A stretch of DNA of 62,482 nt from Maritimibacter sp. 55A14 (lineage in GTDB: Bacteria; Pseudomonadota; Alphaproteobacteria; Rhodobacterales; Rhodobacteraceae): positions 1 to 62,482 of the forward strand of contig NZ_QEYE01000020.1 in the NCBI RefSeq assembly GCF_003122205.1. The letters are read 5' to 3'. Shown here piece after piece: positions 45,474-54,299 of this stretch. The position numbers and the translations under genes are program-made. The first letter of the stretch is position 1; each line of letters starts with the position of its first letter. The notes beneath the pieces are model-generated. The model was given only the letters and a program-made list of their open reading frames with translations. It made no database searches and was not told the origin of the DNA.

Positions 45474-45860
45474 TTATTTCAGCGAGGCGTCGAATTGCAG
45501 CACACTGCGTTCGTCTTCCGGGCTGGGCGAGACCGAGATCTTGGCGTTGCCGATGCCGGGGCCGGAAAACTCGATCTGCTGCATTTCCACCGCCTCGGGC
45601 TGGTTCTTGACCTCGTAGCCTGCGCCCATGAGCGCCGTGCGCCAGCCTTCCAGAAGCGCGCCGACGTCCTGACCGGTGGCGAAGGAGAAGATCCGCGCGG
45701 AGGAGCCGATGGCCCGGTCGGTCAGCACTTCCATGTCCTCGGGCAGCGAGATTTCCGCCGGTATCCAGTCCTGCGCCTTCTGCGCCCACAAAAAGCCTGC
45801 CGACAGGATCAGAAGCAGCGCCGCGAGCGGGCCGATACCGGCTTGCCTGATTTCAGTCAT
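45474..45860 (-). CDS. Hypothetical single-pass periplasmic protein
   Basis: I do not recognise this 128-residue protein. It has an N-terminal signal anchor (IGPLAALLLILSAGFLWAQ) and a small periplasmic alpha/beta domain with the pattern MEVLTDRAIGSSARIFSFATGQDVGALLEGWRTALMGAGYEV and a C-terminal strand KISVSPSPEDERSVLQFDASLK. GGAGGG 5 bases upstream supports the ATG at 45860. It is located between two SLC13-type transporters; whether it works with them is unknown. Confidence 0.7.
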   Translation of the reverse strand: MTEIRQAGIGPLAALLLILSAGFLWAQKAQDWIPAEISLPEDMEVLTDRAIGSSARIFSFATGQDVGALLEGWRTALMGAGYEVKNQPEAVEMQQIEFSGPGIGNAKISVSPSPEDERSVLQFDASLK

Positions 45861-45964
45861 CACAGCCCTCCAACCTTGTGACCCGACTGACGTAGGCCAG
45901 AGCCGCGCGTTTCGCAAGGCGGCGGCGCCGGTTTCGGCGATCTCGCGCCGGCGGGACCGGGCGC

Positions 45965-47743
45965 TCAGAGCGGCCAGAAGACCAGGATCGCGGGGACCGA
46001 TACGGCGACGACCAGAATCTCCAGCGGCAGGCCCATCCGCCAGTAATCGGCGAAATTGTAGCCGCCCGGGCCCAGGATCAGCGTGTTGTTCTTGTGCCCG
46101 ATCGGGGTAAGGAAGGCACAACTCGCGGCCACTGCCACGGCCATCAGGAACGGGTCGGGATCGGCCCCCAGGTTGTCGGCCATCTGAATGGCGACCGGGG
46201 CGGCGACGATCGCGGTGGCGGTGTTGTTGAGCACATCCGAGAGCGTCATCGTCACCGCCATCAGCAGCGCCAGCACCGCCCAGGCCGGCAACCCGCCTGC
46301 CAGATCGGTCAGCGCGCCGGCGATCAGGGCCGTGCCGCCGGCCTCGTCCAGCGCCGTTCCCAGCGGGATCATCGAGCCCAGAAGCACCACCACCGGCCAT
46401 TCCACATGGGTGTAGACCTCCGAGAGCGGAATGATCCGCGTGAGCGTGTAAAGCGCGACCACGATCCCCAGCGCCACCGGCAGGTAGATCAGCCCGAAAC
46501 TGGCCGCGGCCACCGCGGCGGCGAAAATGCCGATGGCGACCCAGGTCATGCTGTCCTGCGTGACCGCCAGGCCGCGATGCGCCAACGGCAGGCAACCCAG
46601 CCAGTGCGTCACGTCCTCCTCGGCCTCCGCCGGGGTCAGAAGCAGCAGGATGTCGCCGGGCTGGATTACGGTCTTGCGCACCTGCTTGGTGATCTTGCGG
46701 CCGTGGCGGGAAATGCCCATCAGGATGGTGGAGCGCCGCCAGGACAGGCCGATGGATTGCGCCGTCTTGCCGGCGATGCGTGCCTGTTCGGGGACCACGA
46801 CTTCCAGCAGTTCCAGCCCCTCGCCGGCGGCGTCCAGTTTCTCCTGCCGGGAGGCGTCGGAGAAGTTGAGCGAGAGCGTCGTGCGGAACTCGTCCAGCGC
46901 GTCGGGGCGTCCGTCCAGGACCAGCGCGTCGCCGGCCCGGATCGCGGTGTTGCGCGAGGTGCCGTAGCGGCGCTTGCCGTCGCGGATCAGCCCAATGATC
47001 GCGACATCCGCGCCCTCGGCCTCGGCATAGAGTTCATAGACCTTGCTGCCGATGATCCCGGAATCCTCGGGCACCGTCAGCTCGGCGACGTAGCGCGCTG
47101 TCTCCAGCAGCGACTCGCCCGCGCTCTCGCTCTCGCGCTGCGGGATTAGCCGCCAGCCCAGCAGCGCCACGAAAACCAGCCCCGCCAGCGCCGTGACCGC
47201 GCCCACCGGCGCGAAGTCGAACATCGCGAAGGAAGCGCCCAGCGCATCCTCGCGGATCGAGGCGACGATGATGTTGGGCGGCGTGCCGATCAGCGTGACC
47301 ATGCCGCCCAGGATGGTCGCGAAGGAGAGCGGCATCAGGCTGAGCCCGACGTTTCGTTTGGCCTTGCGGGCGGTCTGGATGTCCACAGGCATCAGCAGCG
47401 CCAGCGCCGCGACATTGTTCATGAAGCCCGAAAGTACCGCGCCCACGCCGCCCATGATCGCGATATGTCCGCCCAGGCTGCGGCTGCTGTCCACCATCGT
47501 ACGGGTGATCAGATGCACCGCGCCCGACCGTGCCAGCCCGGCGGAGACCACGAGCACCAGCGCCACGATGATCGTCGCGGGATGGCCGAAGCCCTCGAAG
47601 GCGCGGTCGGCGGGCACCACACCCGCGACCACGCCTGAAAGCAGCGCCGCGAAGGCCACGAGGTCGTAGCGCCAGCGGCCCCAGAGCAACAGCCCGAAGA
47701 CCGCGCCGAAGAGAACGAAGAGGATGATCTGGTCGTTCGTCAT
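45965..47743 (-). CDS. SLC13/DASS-family permease with two TrkA-C domains (second copy)
   Basis: The 592 residues share the layout of the gene at 43665: membrane half 1 with SGFMNNVAALALLMPVDI and GGMVTLIGTPPNIIVAS, a cytoplasmic pair of TrkA-C domains (VAELTVPEDSGIIGSKV, LELLEVVVPEQARIAGKT...VIQPGDILLLLTPAEAEEDV), and half 2 with SDVLNNTATAIVAAPVAI and FLTPIGHKNNTLILGPGGYNFADYW. The substrate loops differ in detail from the other copy, so the two may carry different anions. It is on the opposite strand and divergent from yebC. Confidence 0.9.
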   Translation of the reverse strand: MTNDQIILFVLFGAVFGLLLWGRWRYDLVAFAALLSGVVAGVVPADRAFEGFGHPATIIVALVLVVSAGLARSGAVHLITRTMVDSSRSLGGHIAIMGGVGAVLSGFMNNVAALALLMPVDIQTARKAKRNVGLSLMPLSFATILGGMVTLIGTPPNIIVASIREDALGASFAMFDFAPVGAVTALAGLVFVALLGWRLIPQRESESAGESLLETARYVAELTVPEDSGIIGSKVYELYAEAEGADVAIIGLIRDGKRRYGTSRNTAIRAGDALVLDGRPDALDEFRTTLSLNFSDASRQEKLDAAGEGLELLEVVVPEQARIAGKTAQSIGLSWRRSTILMGISRHGRKITKQVRKTVIQPGDILLLLTPAEAEEDVTHWLGCLPLAHRGLAVTQDSMTWVAIGIFAAAVAAASFGLIYLPVALGIVVALYTLTRIIPLSEVYTHVEWPVVVLLGSMIPLGTALDEAGGTALIAGALTDLAGGLPAWAVLALLMAVTMTLSDVLNNTATAIVAAPVAIQMADNLGADPDPFLMAVAVAASCAFLTPIGHKNNTLILGPGGYNFADYWRMGLPLEILVVAVSVPAILVFWPL

Positions 47744-47918
47744 GGCCAGAGCCTAGGAAGCCGGAGGGGCGAGGGCCAGCGGAAAAGCGGCGGGCGGGGA
47801 AGCGGCGCCGCGGCCGCCGTTCCGGCGCGGACGCGATCCTGGCGCGAAACCCCTTGGAATTTCCCGCCACGGCACGGTAAGACAGGCGCGATCATGAATT
47901 CAACACGTGGAGTCACGG

Positions 47919-48668
47919 ATGGCAGGCCATTCCAAATGGGCGAATATCCAGCACCGCAAGGGGCGTCAGGATGCCGCGCGGTCAAAGCTGTTCTCGAAAC
48001 TGTCCAAGGAAATCACCGTGGCCGCCAAGATGGGCGACCCGGATCCCGAGAAGAACCCGCGCCTTCGCCTTGCCGTCAAGGACGCCAAGACGAACTCGGT
48101 GCCCAAGGACGTCATCGAGAGGGCGATCAAGAAATCCCAGGGCGGCGATGCCGAGACCTATGACGAGATCCGCTATGAAGGCTATGGCCCCGGCGGCGTG
48201 GCGGTGATCGTCGAGGCGATGACCGACAACCGCAACCGGACCGCCTCCAACGTCCGTTCGACCTTTACCAAGAACGGCGGGAACCTGGGCGAGACCGGCT
48301 CGGTCGCCTTCATGTTCGATCGCAAGGGACAGATCACCTACGGGCCGGAGGCCGGCGATGCCGATACCGTCATGATGGCGGCGATCGAGGCCGGGGCCGA
48401 GGATGTCGAGAGCGGCGAGGACGGCCATGTGATCTGGTGCGCGGATACCGATCTCAACGACGTGTCCACCGCGCTGGAGGCCGATCTGGGCGAGAGCGAC
48501 TCGACCAGGCTGGTCTGGAAGCCCACCACCACGACCGAGCTTGACCTGGAGGGCGCGCAGAAACTCATGAAGCTCATCGACGCGCTGGAAGACGACGACG
48601 ACGTGCAGACGGTCACTGCGAATTTCGAGATTTCCGACGAGGTGATGGAGGAACTGGGCGCGGCGTGA
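47919..48668 (+). CDS. yebC: YebC/PmpR-family protein
   Basis: This 249-residue protein begins [20 protein letters not shown] and has the family's three-domain layout with [24 protein letters not shown] and [19 protein letters not shown]. YebC proteins bind DNA as regulators in some bacteria, and more recent work ties them to translation of proline-rich stretches. It is usually near ruvC-ruvA-ruvB, which are not in this window. The upstream region has no distinct promoter that I can point to. A GC-rich hairpin at 48695-48713 follows the gene. Confidence 0.93.
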   Translation: MAGHSKWANIQHRKGRQDAARSKLFSKLSKEITVAAKMGDPDPEKNPRLRLAVKDAKTNSVPKDVIERAIKKSQGGDAETYDEIRYEGYGPGGVAVIVEAMTDNRNRTASNVRSTFTKNGGNLGETGSVAFMFDRKGQITYGPEAGDADTVMMAAIEAGAEDVESGEDGHVIWCADTDLNDVSTALEADLGESDSTRLVWKPTTTTELDLEGAQKLMKLIDALEDDDDVQTVTANFEISDEVMEELGAA

Positions 48669-48739
48669 TCGGGCGGCGAACGAGATGCGCAACCGGAGCG
48701 CGCCGGGCGCTCCCGTCAGGGGCGAGCGAGCCCTGCGCA

Positions 48740-48904
48740 AAGCCACTTGAAGTTCAGAGGATGCCCCCCAAACCCGCAGAATCGCCGTTTTTCGCGCCTG
48801 ATGCTAAGCTCAGCAAGTTACACGTTGATCTTGGGGAAAACCATGCTACCGTTTCGACGGAATCGGGCCTAGAACCCGCGAAAACCATGCCGCGCAAGTG
48901 GCTT
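48740..48904 (+). promoter_or_regulatory. Structured leader of the polyamine-type ABC operon
   Basis: Two 10-base arms, AAGCCACTTG (48740-48749) and CAAGTGGCTT (48895-48904), are perfect complements 145 bp apart; the second ends about 9 bases before the ribosome site of potA. Between them lies CCGT-TTCG-ACGG (48849-48860), a UUCG-capped hairpin. If transcribed, the leader folds into a long closed domain close to the start codon. No known riboswitch consensus was recognised. A dubious 88-codon frame overlaps (see rejected items). Confidence 0.4.
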
Positions 48905-48927
48905 GAAACAACAGAGGGGATGTTTGC

Positions 48928-50025
48928 TTGACGAATGCGTCTGAGAACGGATTCGTGGTCTTCGACCGCGTCCAGAAGAGTTACGACGGCGAAACACTGG
49001 TGGTCAAAGACCTCAATCTGAGTGTCGGACGGGGCGAGTTCCTGACGATGCTGGGGCCATCGGGATCGGGCAAGACGACATGCCTGATGATGTTGGCCGG
49101 GTTCGAGACGGCCACGCATGGCGACATCCTTCTCGGCGGCAAGCCAATCAACAACATCCCGCCGCACAAGCGCGGCATCGGCATGGTGTTCCAGAACTAC
49201 GCGCTCTTCCCGCACATGACGATCGCCGAGAACCTGTCCTTTCCGCTGGAAGTGCGCAAGATCGGCAAGTCCGAGCGCGAGGAGAAGGTCACGCGCGCGC
49301 TGGGCATGGTGCAGATGGAAACCTTCGGGGGCCGCCGCCCCGCACAGCTTTCGGGCGGCCAGCAGCAACGTGTGGCGCTGGCCCGCGCGCTGGTCTTCGA
49401 GCCCGAACTGGTGCTGATGGACGAGCCGCTTGGCGCGCTCGACAAGCAGCTTCGCGAACACATGCAGTTCGAGATCACCAACCTGGCGCATGAGCTGGGC
49501 ATCACCACGGTCTACGTCACCCACGACCAGACCGAAGCGCTGACCATGTCCGACAACGTGGCGGTGTTCGACGATGGCCGCATCCAGCAGCTCGCGGCGC
49601 CCGACAAGCTCTACGAGGAGCCCGAGAACAGCTTCGTGGCGCAGTTCATCGGCGAGAACAACACGATGCTGGGCACCATCCAGTCGGTCGAGAACGGCGT
49701 TGCGGTGGTCCAGCTCGACAGCGGCGATCTGATCGACACCAAGCCGATCAACGTCTCGAAACCGGGCGAGCGGACCCGCGTCTCGATCCGTCCGGAGCGT
49801 GTGGAATTCAACAAGGACCGGCTGCACGCGGACGCGCACACGCTCAAGGCGGAGGTGGTCGAGTTCATCTATATGGGCGACATATTCCGCACCAAGCTCA
49901 AGGTGGCGGGCTTGGACGATTTCATCATCAAGACCCGCAACGCCCCCGATCAGCGCCGCCTGCAGCCCGGCGAGATGATCGAGATCGGCTGGATGCCTGA
50001 GGATTGCCGCGCACTCGATGCGTGA
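48928..50025 (+). CDS. potA: ABC transporter ATP-binding protein, polyamine (PotA) type
   Basis: The 365-residue ATPase has Walker A GPSGSGKTT (43-51), GMVFQNYALFPHMTIAEN, the LSGGQQQRVALARAL signature, Walker B LVLMDEPLGALD, the switch His in VTHDQTEALT, and a C-terminal TOBE domain (VSIRPERVEF). It energises the permeases downstream. It starts with TTG at 48928, preceded by GAGGGGA at about 8 bases; a nearer ATG is missing, so a weak start codon may keep expression low relative to the binding protein. The structured leader above lies directly upstream. Confidence 0.92.
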   Translation: MTNASENGFVVFDRVQKSYDGETLVVKDLNLSVGRGEFLTMLGPSGSGKTTCLMMLAGFETATHGDILLGGKPINNIPPHKRGIGMVFQNYALFPHMTIAENLSFPLEVRKIGKSEREEKVTRALGMVQMETFGGRRPAQLSGGQQQRVALARALVFEPELVLMDEPLGALDKQLREHMQFEITNLAHELGITTVYVTHDQTEALTMSDNVAVFDDGRIQQLAAPDKLYEEPENSFVAQFIGENNTMLGTIQSVENGVAVVQLDSGDLIDTKPINVSKPGERTRVSIRPERVEFNKDRLHADAHTLKAEVVEFIYMGDIFRTKLKVAGLDDFIIKTRNAPDQRRLQPGEMIEIGWMPEDCRALDA

Positions 50026-50140
50026 GCGTGAGGCATCCGCGAATTCGCACCCTTGCGGTGCGGTGAGCCTGAGGTTCCGGTTGTTTCACCCGTGACACGG
50101 AACCCCGATACCCAAAACGGGATGACTTAGGGAGTATTAG

Positions 50141-51250
50141 ATGAGACGTATGACAACCCTTCTGGCGACGAGCGCGCTTGCGGTCACCGCCAGTGCCACC
50201 TTCGCACAGGAAATGGCCGACAGCATGACGCTGGTCTCCTGGGGCGGCGCCTATCAGGCGAGCCAGAGGAACGCCTATGCCGAGCCCTACAAGGAGATGC
50301 ATCCCGGCCTCGAAGTGGTCTGGGACGAAAGCTCCAACGAGGCCGTGGCCAAGCTGCGCGCGATGAACGAAGCCGGCAACGTGACCTGGGATCTCGTGGA
50401 TGTCGTGGCCTCCGACGCCATGCGCCTCTGCGACGAGGGCCTGGCGATGGAATACGATCCGGACGAGCTTCTGGCCCCGGCGCCGGACGGCACACCGGCC
50501 TCCGAGGATTTCGGCGACCTGATCGTGTCGGACTGCTTCATCCCGCAGATCGTCTATTCGACCACCTTCGGCTACCGCACCGACATGGTCGGCGACACAC
50601 CGCCGGATGACATCTGCGACGTGTTCGACCTGGAAGCCTATCCGGGTAAGCGCAGCCTGGAGAAGCGCCCGATCAACAACATGGAATGGGCGCTGCTGTG
50701 CTCCGGTGTCGCCAAGGAAGACATCTATGACGTGCTGGAGACCGAGGAAGGCCAGAACCAGGCTTTCGCCAAGCTCGACACCATAAAGGATCAGGTGATC
50801 TGGTGGTCGGCCGGCGCCGACACGCCGCAGCTTCTGGCCGATGGCGAGGTCGTCATGGGCTCGACCTATAACGGCCGTCTCTTCTCGGTGATCGAGGAGC
50901 AGGACCAGCCGGTTGCGATGCTGTGGGACGCGCAGGTGTTCGACCTGGACGGCTGGATCATTCCCGCCGGTCTTCCGGCCGACCGTCTGGCCCGCGTCAA
51001 GGACTTCGTGAAGTTCGCGACCGACACCCAGCGTCTGGCCGATCAGGCGGCTTACATCTCCTACGGCCCGGCCCGTCAGTCCTCGGCGCCGCTCGTCGGT
51101 GAGCATGCGGAACTGGGCATCGACATGGCCCCGCACATGCCGACCGATCCGGACAACGCCCAGAACACCTTCCTCTACAACTACGAATGGTGGGCGGATT
51201 ACCGCGACGATCTGGATGCGAAATTCCAGGCGTGGCTGGCCAAGGGCTGA
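50141..51250 (+). CDS. potD: ABC transporter substrate-binding protein, spermidine/putrescine (PotD) family
   Basis: This 369-residue periplasmic receptor has a signal peptide (MRRMTTLLATSALAVTASATFA) and the type II binding-protein fold: MTLVSWGGAYQASQRNAYAEPY, TWDLVDVVASDAMRLCDEGL, and WWSAGADTPQLLADGEVVMGSTYNGRL. The YNGR and DxWII parts are typical of polyamine-like receptors. Cys pairs (LCDEGL, DCFIPQ, DICDVF, LLCSGV) are more than usual. The ligand is a polyamine or another cation; not certain. A 7-bp inverted repeat GGTTCCG/CGGAACC (50073-50104) lies between potA and this gene. Confidence 0.88.
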   Translation: MRRMTTLLATSALAVTASATFAQEMADSMTLVSWGGAYQASQRNAYAEPYKEMHPGLEVVWDESSNEAVAKLRAMNEAGNVTWDLVDVVASDAMRLCDEGLAMEYDPDELLAPAPDGTPASEDFGDLIVSDCFIPQIVYSTTFGYRTDMVGDTPPDDICDVFDLEAYPGKRSLEKRPINNMEWALLCSGVAKEDIYDVLETEEGQNQAFAKLDTIKDQVIWWSAGADTPQLLADGEVVMGSTYNGRLFSVIEEQDQPVAMLWDAQVFDLDGWIIPAGLPADRLARVKDFVKFATDTQRLADQAAYISYGPARQSSAPLVGEHAELGIDMAPHMPTDPDNAQNTFLYNYEWWADYRDDLDAKFQAWLAKG

Positions 51251-51269
51251 TTGCCCGCGCGACATGACG

Positions 51270-51293
51270 GAGGGGGCCCTGACGGGCCCTCTC
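51270..51293 (+). terminator. Intercistronic hairpin after the receptor gene
   Basis: GAGGGGGCCC (51270-51279) pairs with GGGCCCTCTC (51284-51293) around TGAC with one wobble pair. There is no T-run, so it is likely a partial terminator or RNA-stabilising structure that lets the receptor be made in excess over the permeases, a common arrangement in ABC operons. Confidence 0.55.
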
Positions 51294-51354
51294 ACCCCAA
51301 GACATTCGTTATGACCTTTCCGACCAAAACGATAACAAGACCGACGGGGACAAC

Positions 51355-53043
51355 ATGAGCGACGCAAGCACTTCCATGAGCGACGCAAGCACTGCCGGCC
51401 CGATGCTGGCCGCCGATGGCACGCCGCTTAAGCGCAGCCTGCGCAAGGCGCTCCGGCGCGAAAAGATGCGCGCGCTCATGCTGATCGCACCGCTTCTGTT
51501 CTTCATCCTCCTCACCTTCATCGCGCCGATCGCGGACATGCTCTTCCGGTCGGTGGAAAACCAGATCGTCTCCAACACCCTGCCGCGCACCGTGATCGCG
51601 CTGGACGATTGGGACGGCCAGGAAGAACCGGGCGAAAAGGTCTACCAGGCGCTCTATTTCGACCTTTTCGTGGCCGCGGAGGCCAAGGAACACACCAAGC
51701 TGGGCACGCGCCTCAATTACGAGGAGACCGGCATCTCGTCACTCTTCCGCACCACGGGCCGGCGCAGCGACGATATCGGCGAGGCCTATCAGGACGTGTT
51801 CGAGGATGTGGATCCGCGCTTCAAGGAAGCCGGGTTCTGGTACGACATGATGACCGCCGGTGGCGGTGAGCCGGACACGGCGCTGATGTCGGAGCGGCTG
51901 GGCACCATGAACCGGCTGATCGCCGATCTGGCCTCTGGCGATATCGGTTTCGCACCCGCGGCCGAGATCTCGGCGCTGCTTCCCAAGACCGCCGAAGCCT
52001 ACACCGACTTCGCGATCTTCACGGCGCTCGCGGACGGGGACGTGGTCGCCGAGGAGGACCCCTGGGAGGCCGTCTATGCCGCGCTTGGTGTCGATCTGGC
52101 GAATGCCGAGACCCGCGACGCGGTGCAGGTCTATGAAGGGCCGGGCGCGGACGCGCTGCGCGCCGCGGCCGCGGCGGCGGACCAACTGCCGGCCGGCGGG
52201 TTCAAATCCGCCTTCCTCGATGTCGATGAGGACTGGGCCAGCCAGGGCGTCTGGGAGACGATCAAGACCTATTCAGCGTCCTACACGCCGGGTTATTTCC
52301 TGAACTCAGTGGACCTGGAGCTTTCGGCGGACGGCATCTCGCCCCGCGACGAGGACCAGCAGATCTACATCCTGCTCTTCAAGCGCACGATCTTCATGTC
52401 GCTGACCATCATGTTCAGCTGCATCCTGCTGGGCTATCCGATCGCCTGGCTTCTGGCCAACCTGCCGGTGCGGACGTCCAACCTGCTGCTGATCCTGGTG
52501 CTGCTGCCGTTCTGGACCTCGCTGCTGGTGCGAACCTCGGCCTGGAAGGTGCTATTGCAGCAACAAGGTGTGATCAACGACATCCTGGTATGGAGCGGGA
52601 TCGTAGACGATGCGAACCGGCTGGTGATGATCAACAACCAGTTCGGCACGATCGTGGCGATGACCCACATCCTGCTGCCCTTCATGATCCTGCCGCTCTA
52701 TTCGGTCATGCAAACCATCCCGCCCAGCTATCTGCGCGCGGCCAAGAGCCTGGGAGCGACGAACTGGACCGCCTTCTGGCGGGTCTACTTCCCGCAATCG
52801 GTGCCGGGGATCGGCGCGGGCAGCATCCTCGTCTTCATCCTGTCCATCGGCTACTACATCACGCCGGAGCTCGTTGGCGGCACAACGGGGACGTTCATCT
52901 CCAACCGGATCGCCTATCACATCTCCAGTTCGCTGAATTGGGGTCTGGCGGCGGCGCTGGGCTCGATCCTGCTGGCGGCAGTGCTGATCCTTTACTGGGC
53001 CTATGACAAGATCGTGGGCATCGACAACGTGAAACTGGGGTAA
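51355..53043 (+). CDS. potB: ABC transporter permease, PotB type, with ~280-residue extracytoplasmic insertion
   Basis: At 562 residues this is about twice the size of PotB. Helix 1 (about 40-62, ALMLIAPLLFFILLTFIAPIADML) is followed by a hydrophilic, acidic domain of ~280 residues (about 63-342), then the standard permease: TIFMSLTIMFSCILLGYPIAWLL and so on, with the EAA-like ATPase coupling loop IPPSYLRAAKSLGATNWTAFWRVYFP. The insertion should lie in the periplasm, where it could meet the receptor. The start region carries an 18-bp tandem repeat, so two ATGs 21 bases apart (51355 and 51376) both begin MSDAST. It is 5 bp ahead of the second permease. Confidence 0.87.
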   Translation: MSDASTSMSDASTAGPMLAADGTPLKRSLRKALRREKMRALMLIAPLLFFILLTFIAPIADMLFRSVENQIVSNTLPRTVIALDDWDGQEEPGEKVYQALYFDLFVAAEAKEHTKLGTRLNYEETGISSLFRTTGRRSDDIGEAYQDVFEDVDPRFKEAGFWYDMMTAGGGEPDTALMSERLGTMNRLIADLASGDIGFAPAAEISALLPKTAEAYTDFAIFTALADGDVVAEEDPWEAVYAALGVDLANAETRDAVQVYEGPGADALRAAAAAADQLPAGGFKSAFLDVDEDWASQGVWETIKTYSASYTPGYFLNSVDLELSADGISPRDEDQQIYILLFKRTIFMSLTIMFSCILLGYPIAWLLANLPVRTSNLLLILVLLPFWTSLLVRTSAWKVLLQQQGVINDILVWSGIVDDANRLVMINNQFGTIVAMTHILLPFMILPLYSVMQTIPPSYLRAAKSLGATNWTAFWRVYFPQSVPGIGAGSILVFILSIGYYITPELVGGTTGTFISNRIAYHISSSLNWGLAAALGSILLAAVLILYWAYDKIVGIDNVKLG

Positions 53044-53048
53044 TCAAG

Positions 53049-54236
53049 ATGAGCAGCATCGACCTTCCAAGCACCCCGAAGCCCAGCCTGACGCGCTTTG
53101 TCCTGCCCATCGTGACCGGCGCAGGCGCGCTTTTCGGCCTGCTGACCGGCTCGGCCATGGACTCGCCCTCGCCGGGGCTGGTCATAGGCGCCGTGGTGGG
53201 CGCTGCGCTGGCCTATGCCCTGGTCAGTTTCATGCCCAGCCGGCGCGCCGGGCGCTGGGCGGCGGTGGCCCTGTTCGCGGTGATCGGCCTGTTGGTCGGC
53301 GGGCTGCCCGGGATCGTCGCCGGCGCCGCTATAGGCGGGGTGATGGGCTGGATCACATATTGGCTCAGCACCGGCGACTATCGCAACACGGTTCCGATCT
53401 ATTACACCGCGCCGCAGGTGCTCTGGCACAATACATACCTGTTCATCTGCGGCCTGATCTTCTTCTTTCTGATCGCGCCGATCGTCACGATCCTGCCGCT
53501 CAGCTTCAATGCCGAGATGTTCTTCACCTTCACGCCGAAGATGCTGGCGCTGGACCCGGAAGGCTATTCGCTGAGGCACTACCGCGACTTCTTCTCCAAC
53601 CCCGACTGGCAGCAGGCGCTGGCCAACTCGGTGAAGATCGCGCCGCTGGCGACGCTTCTGTCGGTGAGCTTCGGGACCCTCGCCGCGATCGGCCTCAGCC
53701 AGGAACATGTGCCGTTCCGCCGTCCGATCATGGCGATCCTGATCTCGCCGATGATCGTGCCGCTGATCATCTCGGCGGCGGGGATGTATTTCTTCTATTC
53801 CCGCATCGGCTTGCAGGGCACCTATTGGGGCGTGGTGCTGGCACACGCGGCGCTGGGCATCCCCTTCGTCATCATCACGGTGACGGCGACGCTGGTGGGC
53901 TTTGACCGGTCGCTCACGCGGGCCGCGGCCAATATGGGCGCCGATCCGGTGACCACCTTCTTCCGCATCCAGATGCCGCTCATCCTGCCCGGCGTGATCT
54001 CCGGCGGGCTCTTCGCCTTCATCACCTCCTTTGACGAGGTGGTGGTCGTGCTCTTCGTGGGCTCGGCGGGGCAGAAGACGCTGCCCTGGCAGATGTTCAC
54101 CGGCCTGCGCGAGCAGATTAGCCCGACGATCCTGGCGGTGGCCGCGATCCTGGTGGCGATCTCGATCTGCCTTCTGACCGTGGTCGAAATGCTGCGCCGC
54201 CGGTCCGAGCGTCTGCGGGGCATGAGCCCGGCCTGA
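53049..54236 (+). CDS. potC: ABC transporter permease, PotC type, with N-terminal membrane extension
   Basis: The 395 residues have an extra ~125-residue N-terminal part with three or four Gly/Ala-rich hydrophobic segments (about 15-105), before the canonical first helix at about 130 (TYLFICGLIFFFLIAPIVTILPLSF). The core includes the coupling loop DRSLTRAAANMGADPVTTFFRIQMP and ends after the last helix in a basic tail. The usual PotC is about 260-280 residues. The extension resembles a small glycine-zipper membrane domain. It begins 5 bp after potB, and the operon ends in a terminator 24 bp downstream. Confidence 0.87.
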   Translation: MSSIDLPSTPKPSLTRFVLPIVTGAGALFGLLTGSAMDSPSPGLVIGAVVGAALAYALVSFMPSRRAGRWAAVALFAVIGLLVGGLPGIVAGAAIGGVMGWITYWLSTGDYRNTVPIYYTAPQVLWHNTYLFICGLIFFFLIAPIVTILPLSFNAEMFFTFTPKMLALDPEGYSLRHYRDFFSNPDWQQALANSVKIAPLATLLSVSFGTLAAIGLSQEHVPFRRPIMAILISPMIVPLIISAAGMYFFYSRIGLQGTYWGVVLAHAALGIPFVIITVTATLVGFDRSLTRAAANMGADPVTTFFRIQMPLILPGVISGGLFAFITSFDEVVVVLFVGSAGQKTLPWQMFTGLREQISPTILAVAAILVAISICLLTVVEMLRRRSERLRGMSPA

Positions 54237-54259
54237 CCGCGCCGCACCGCTGCAATCCC

Positions 54260-54292
54260 GAAACGCCCCCGCCGCAAGGCCGGGGGCGTTTC
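54260..54292. terminator. Terminator between convergent genes
   Basis: A perfect 12-bp inverted repeat GAAACGCCCCCG/CGGGGGCGTTTC surrounds a 9-nt loop and has three T/A residues at each end of the stem. It lies between the stop codons of potC and the AEC carrier gene and can serve both strands. Confidence 0.8.
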
Positions 54293-54299
54293 CGCATTC

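Noticed and set aside
48665-48931. 88-codon frame between yebC and potA
   Set aside because: No family, no ribosome site, and it ends inside the ribosome site and start of potA; better read as an untranslated leader.
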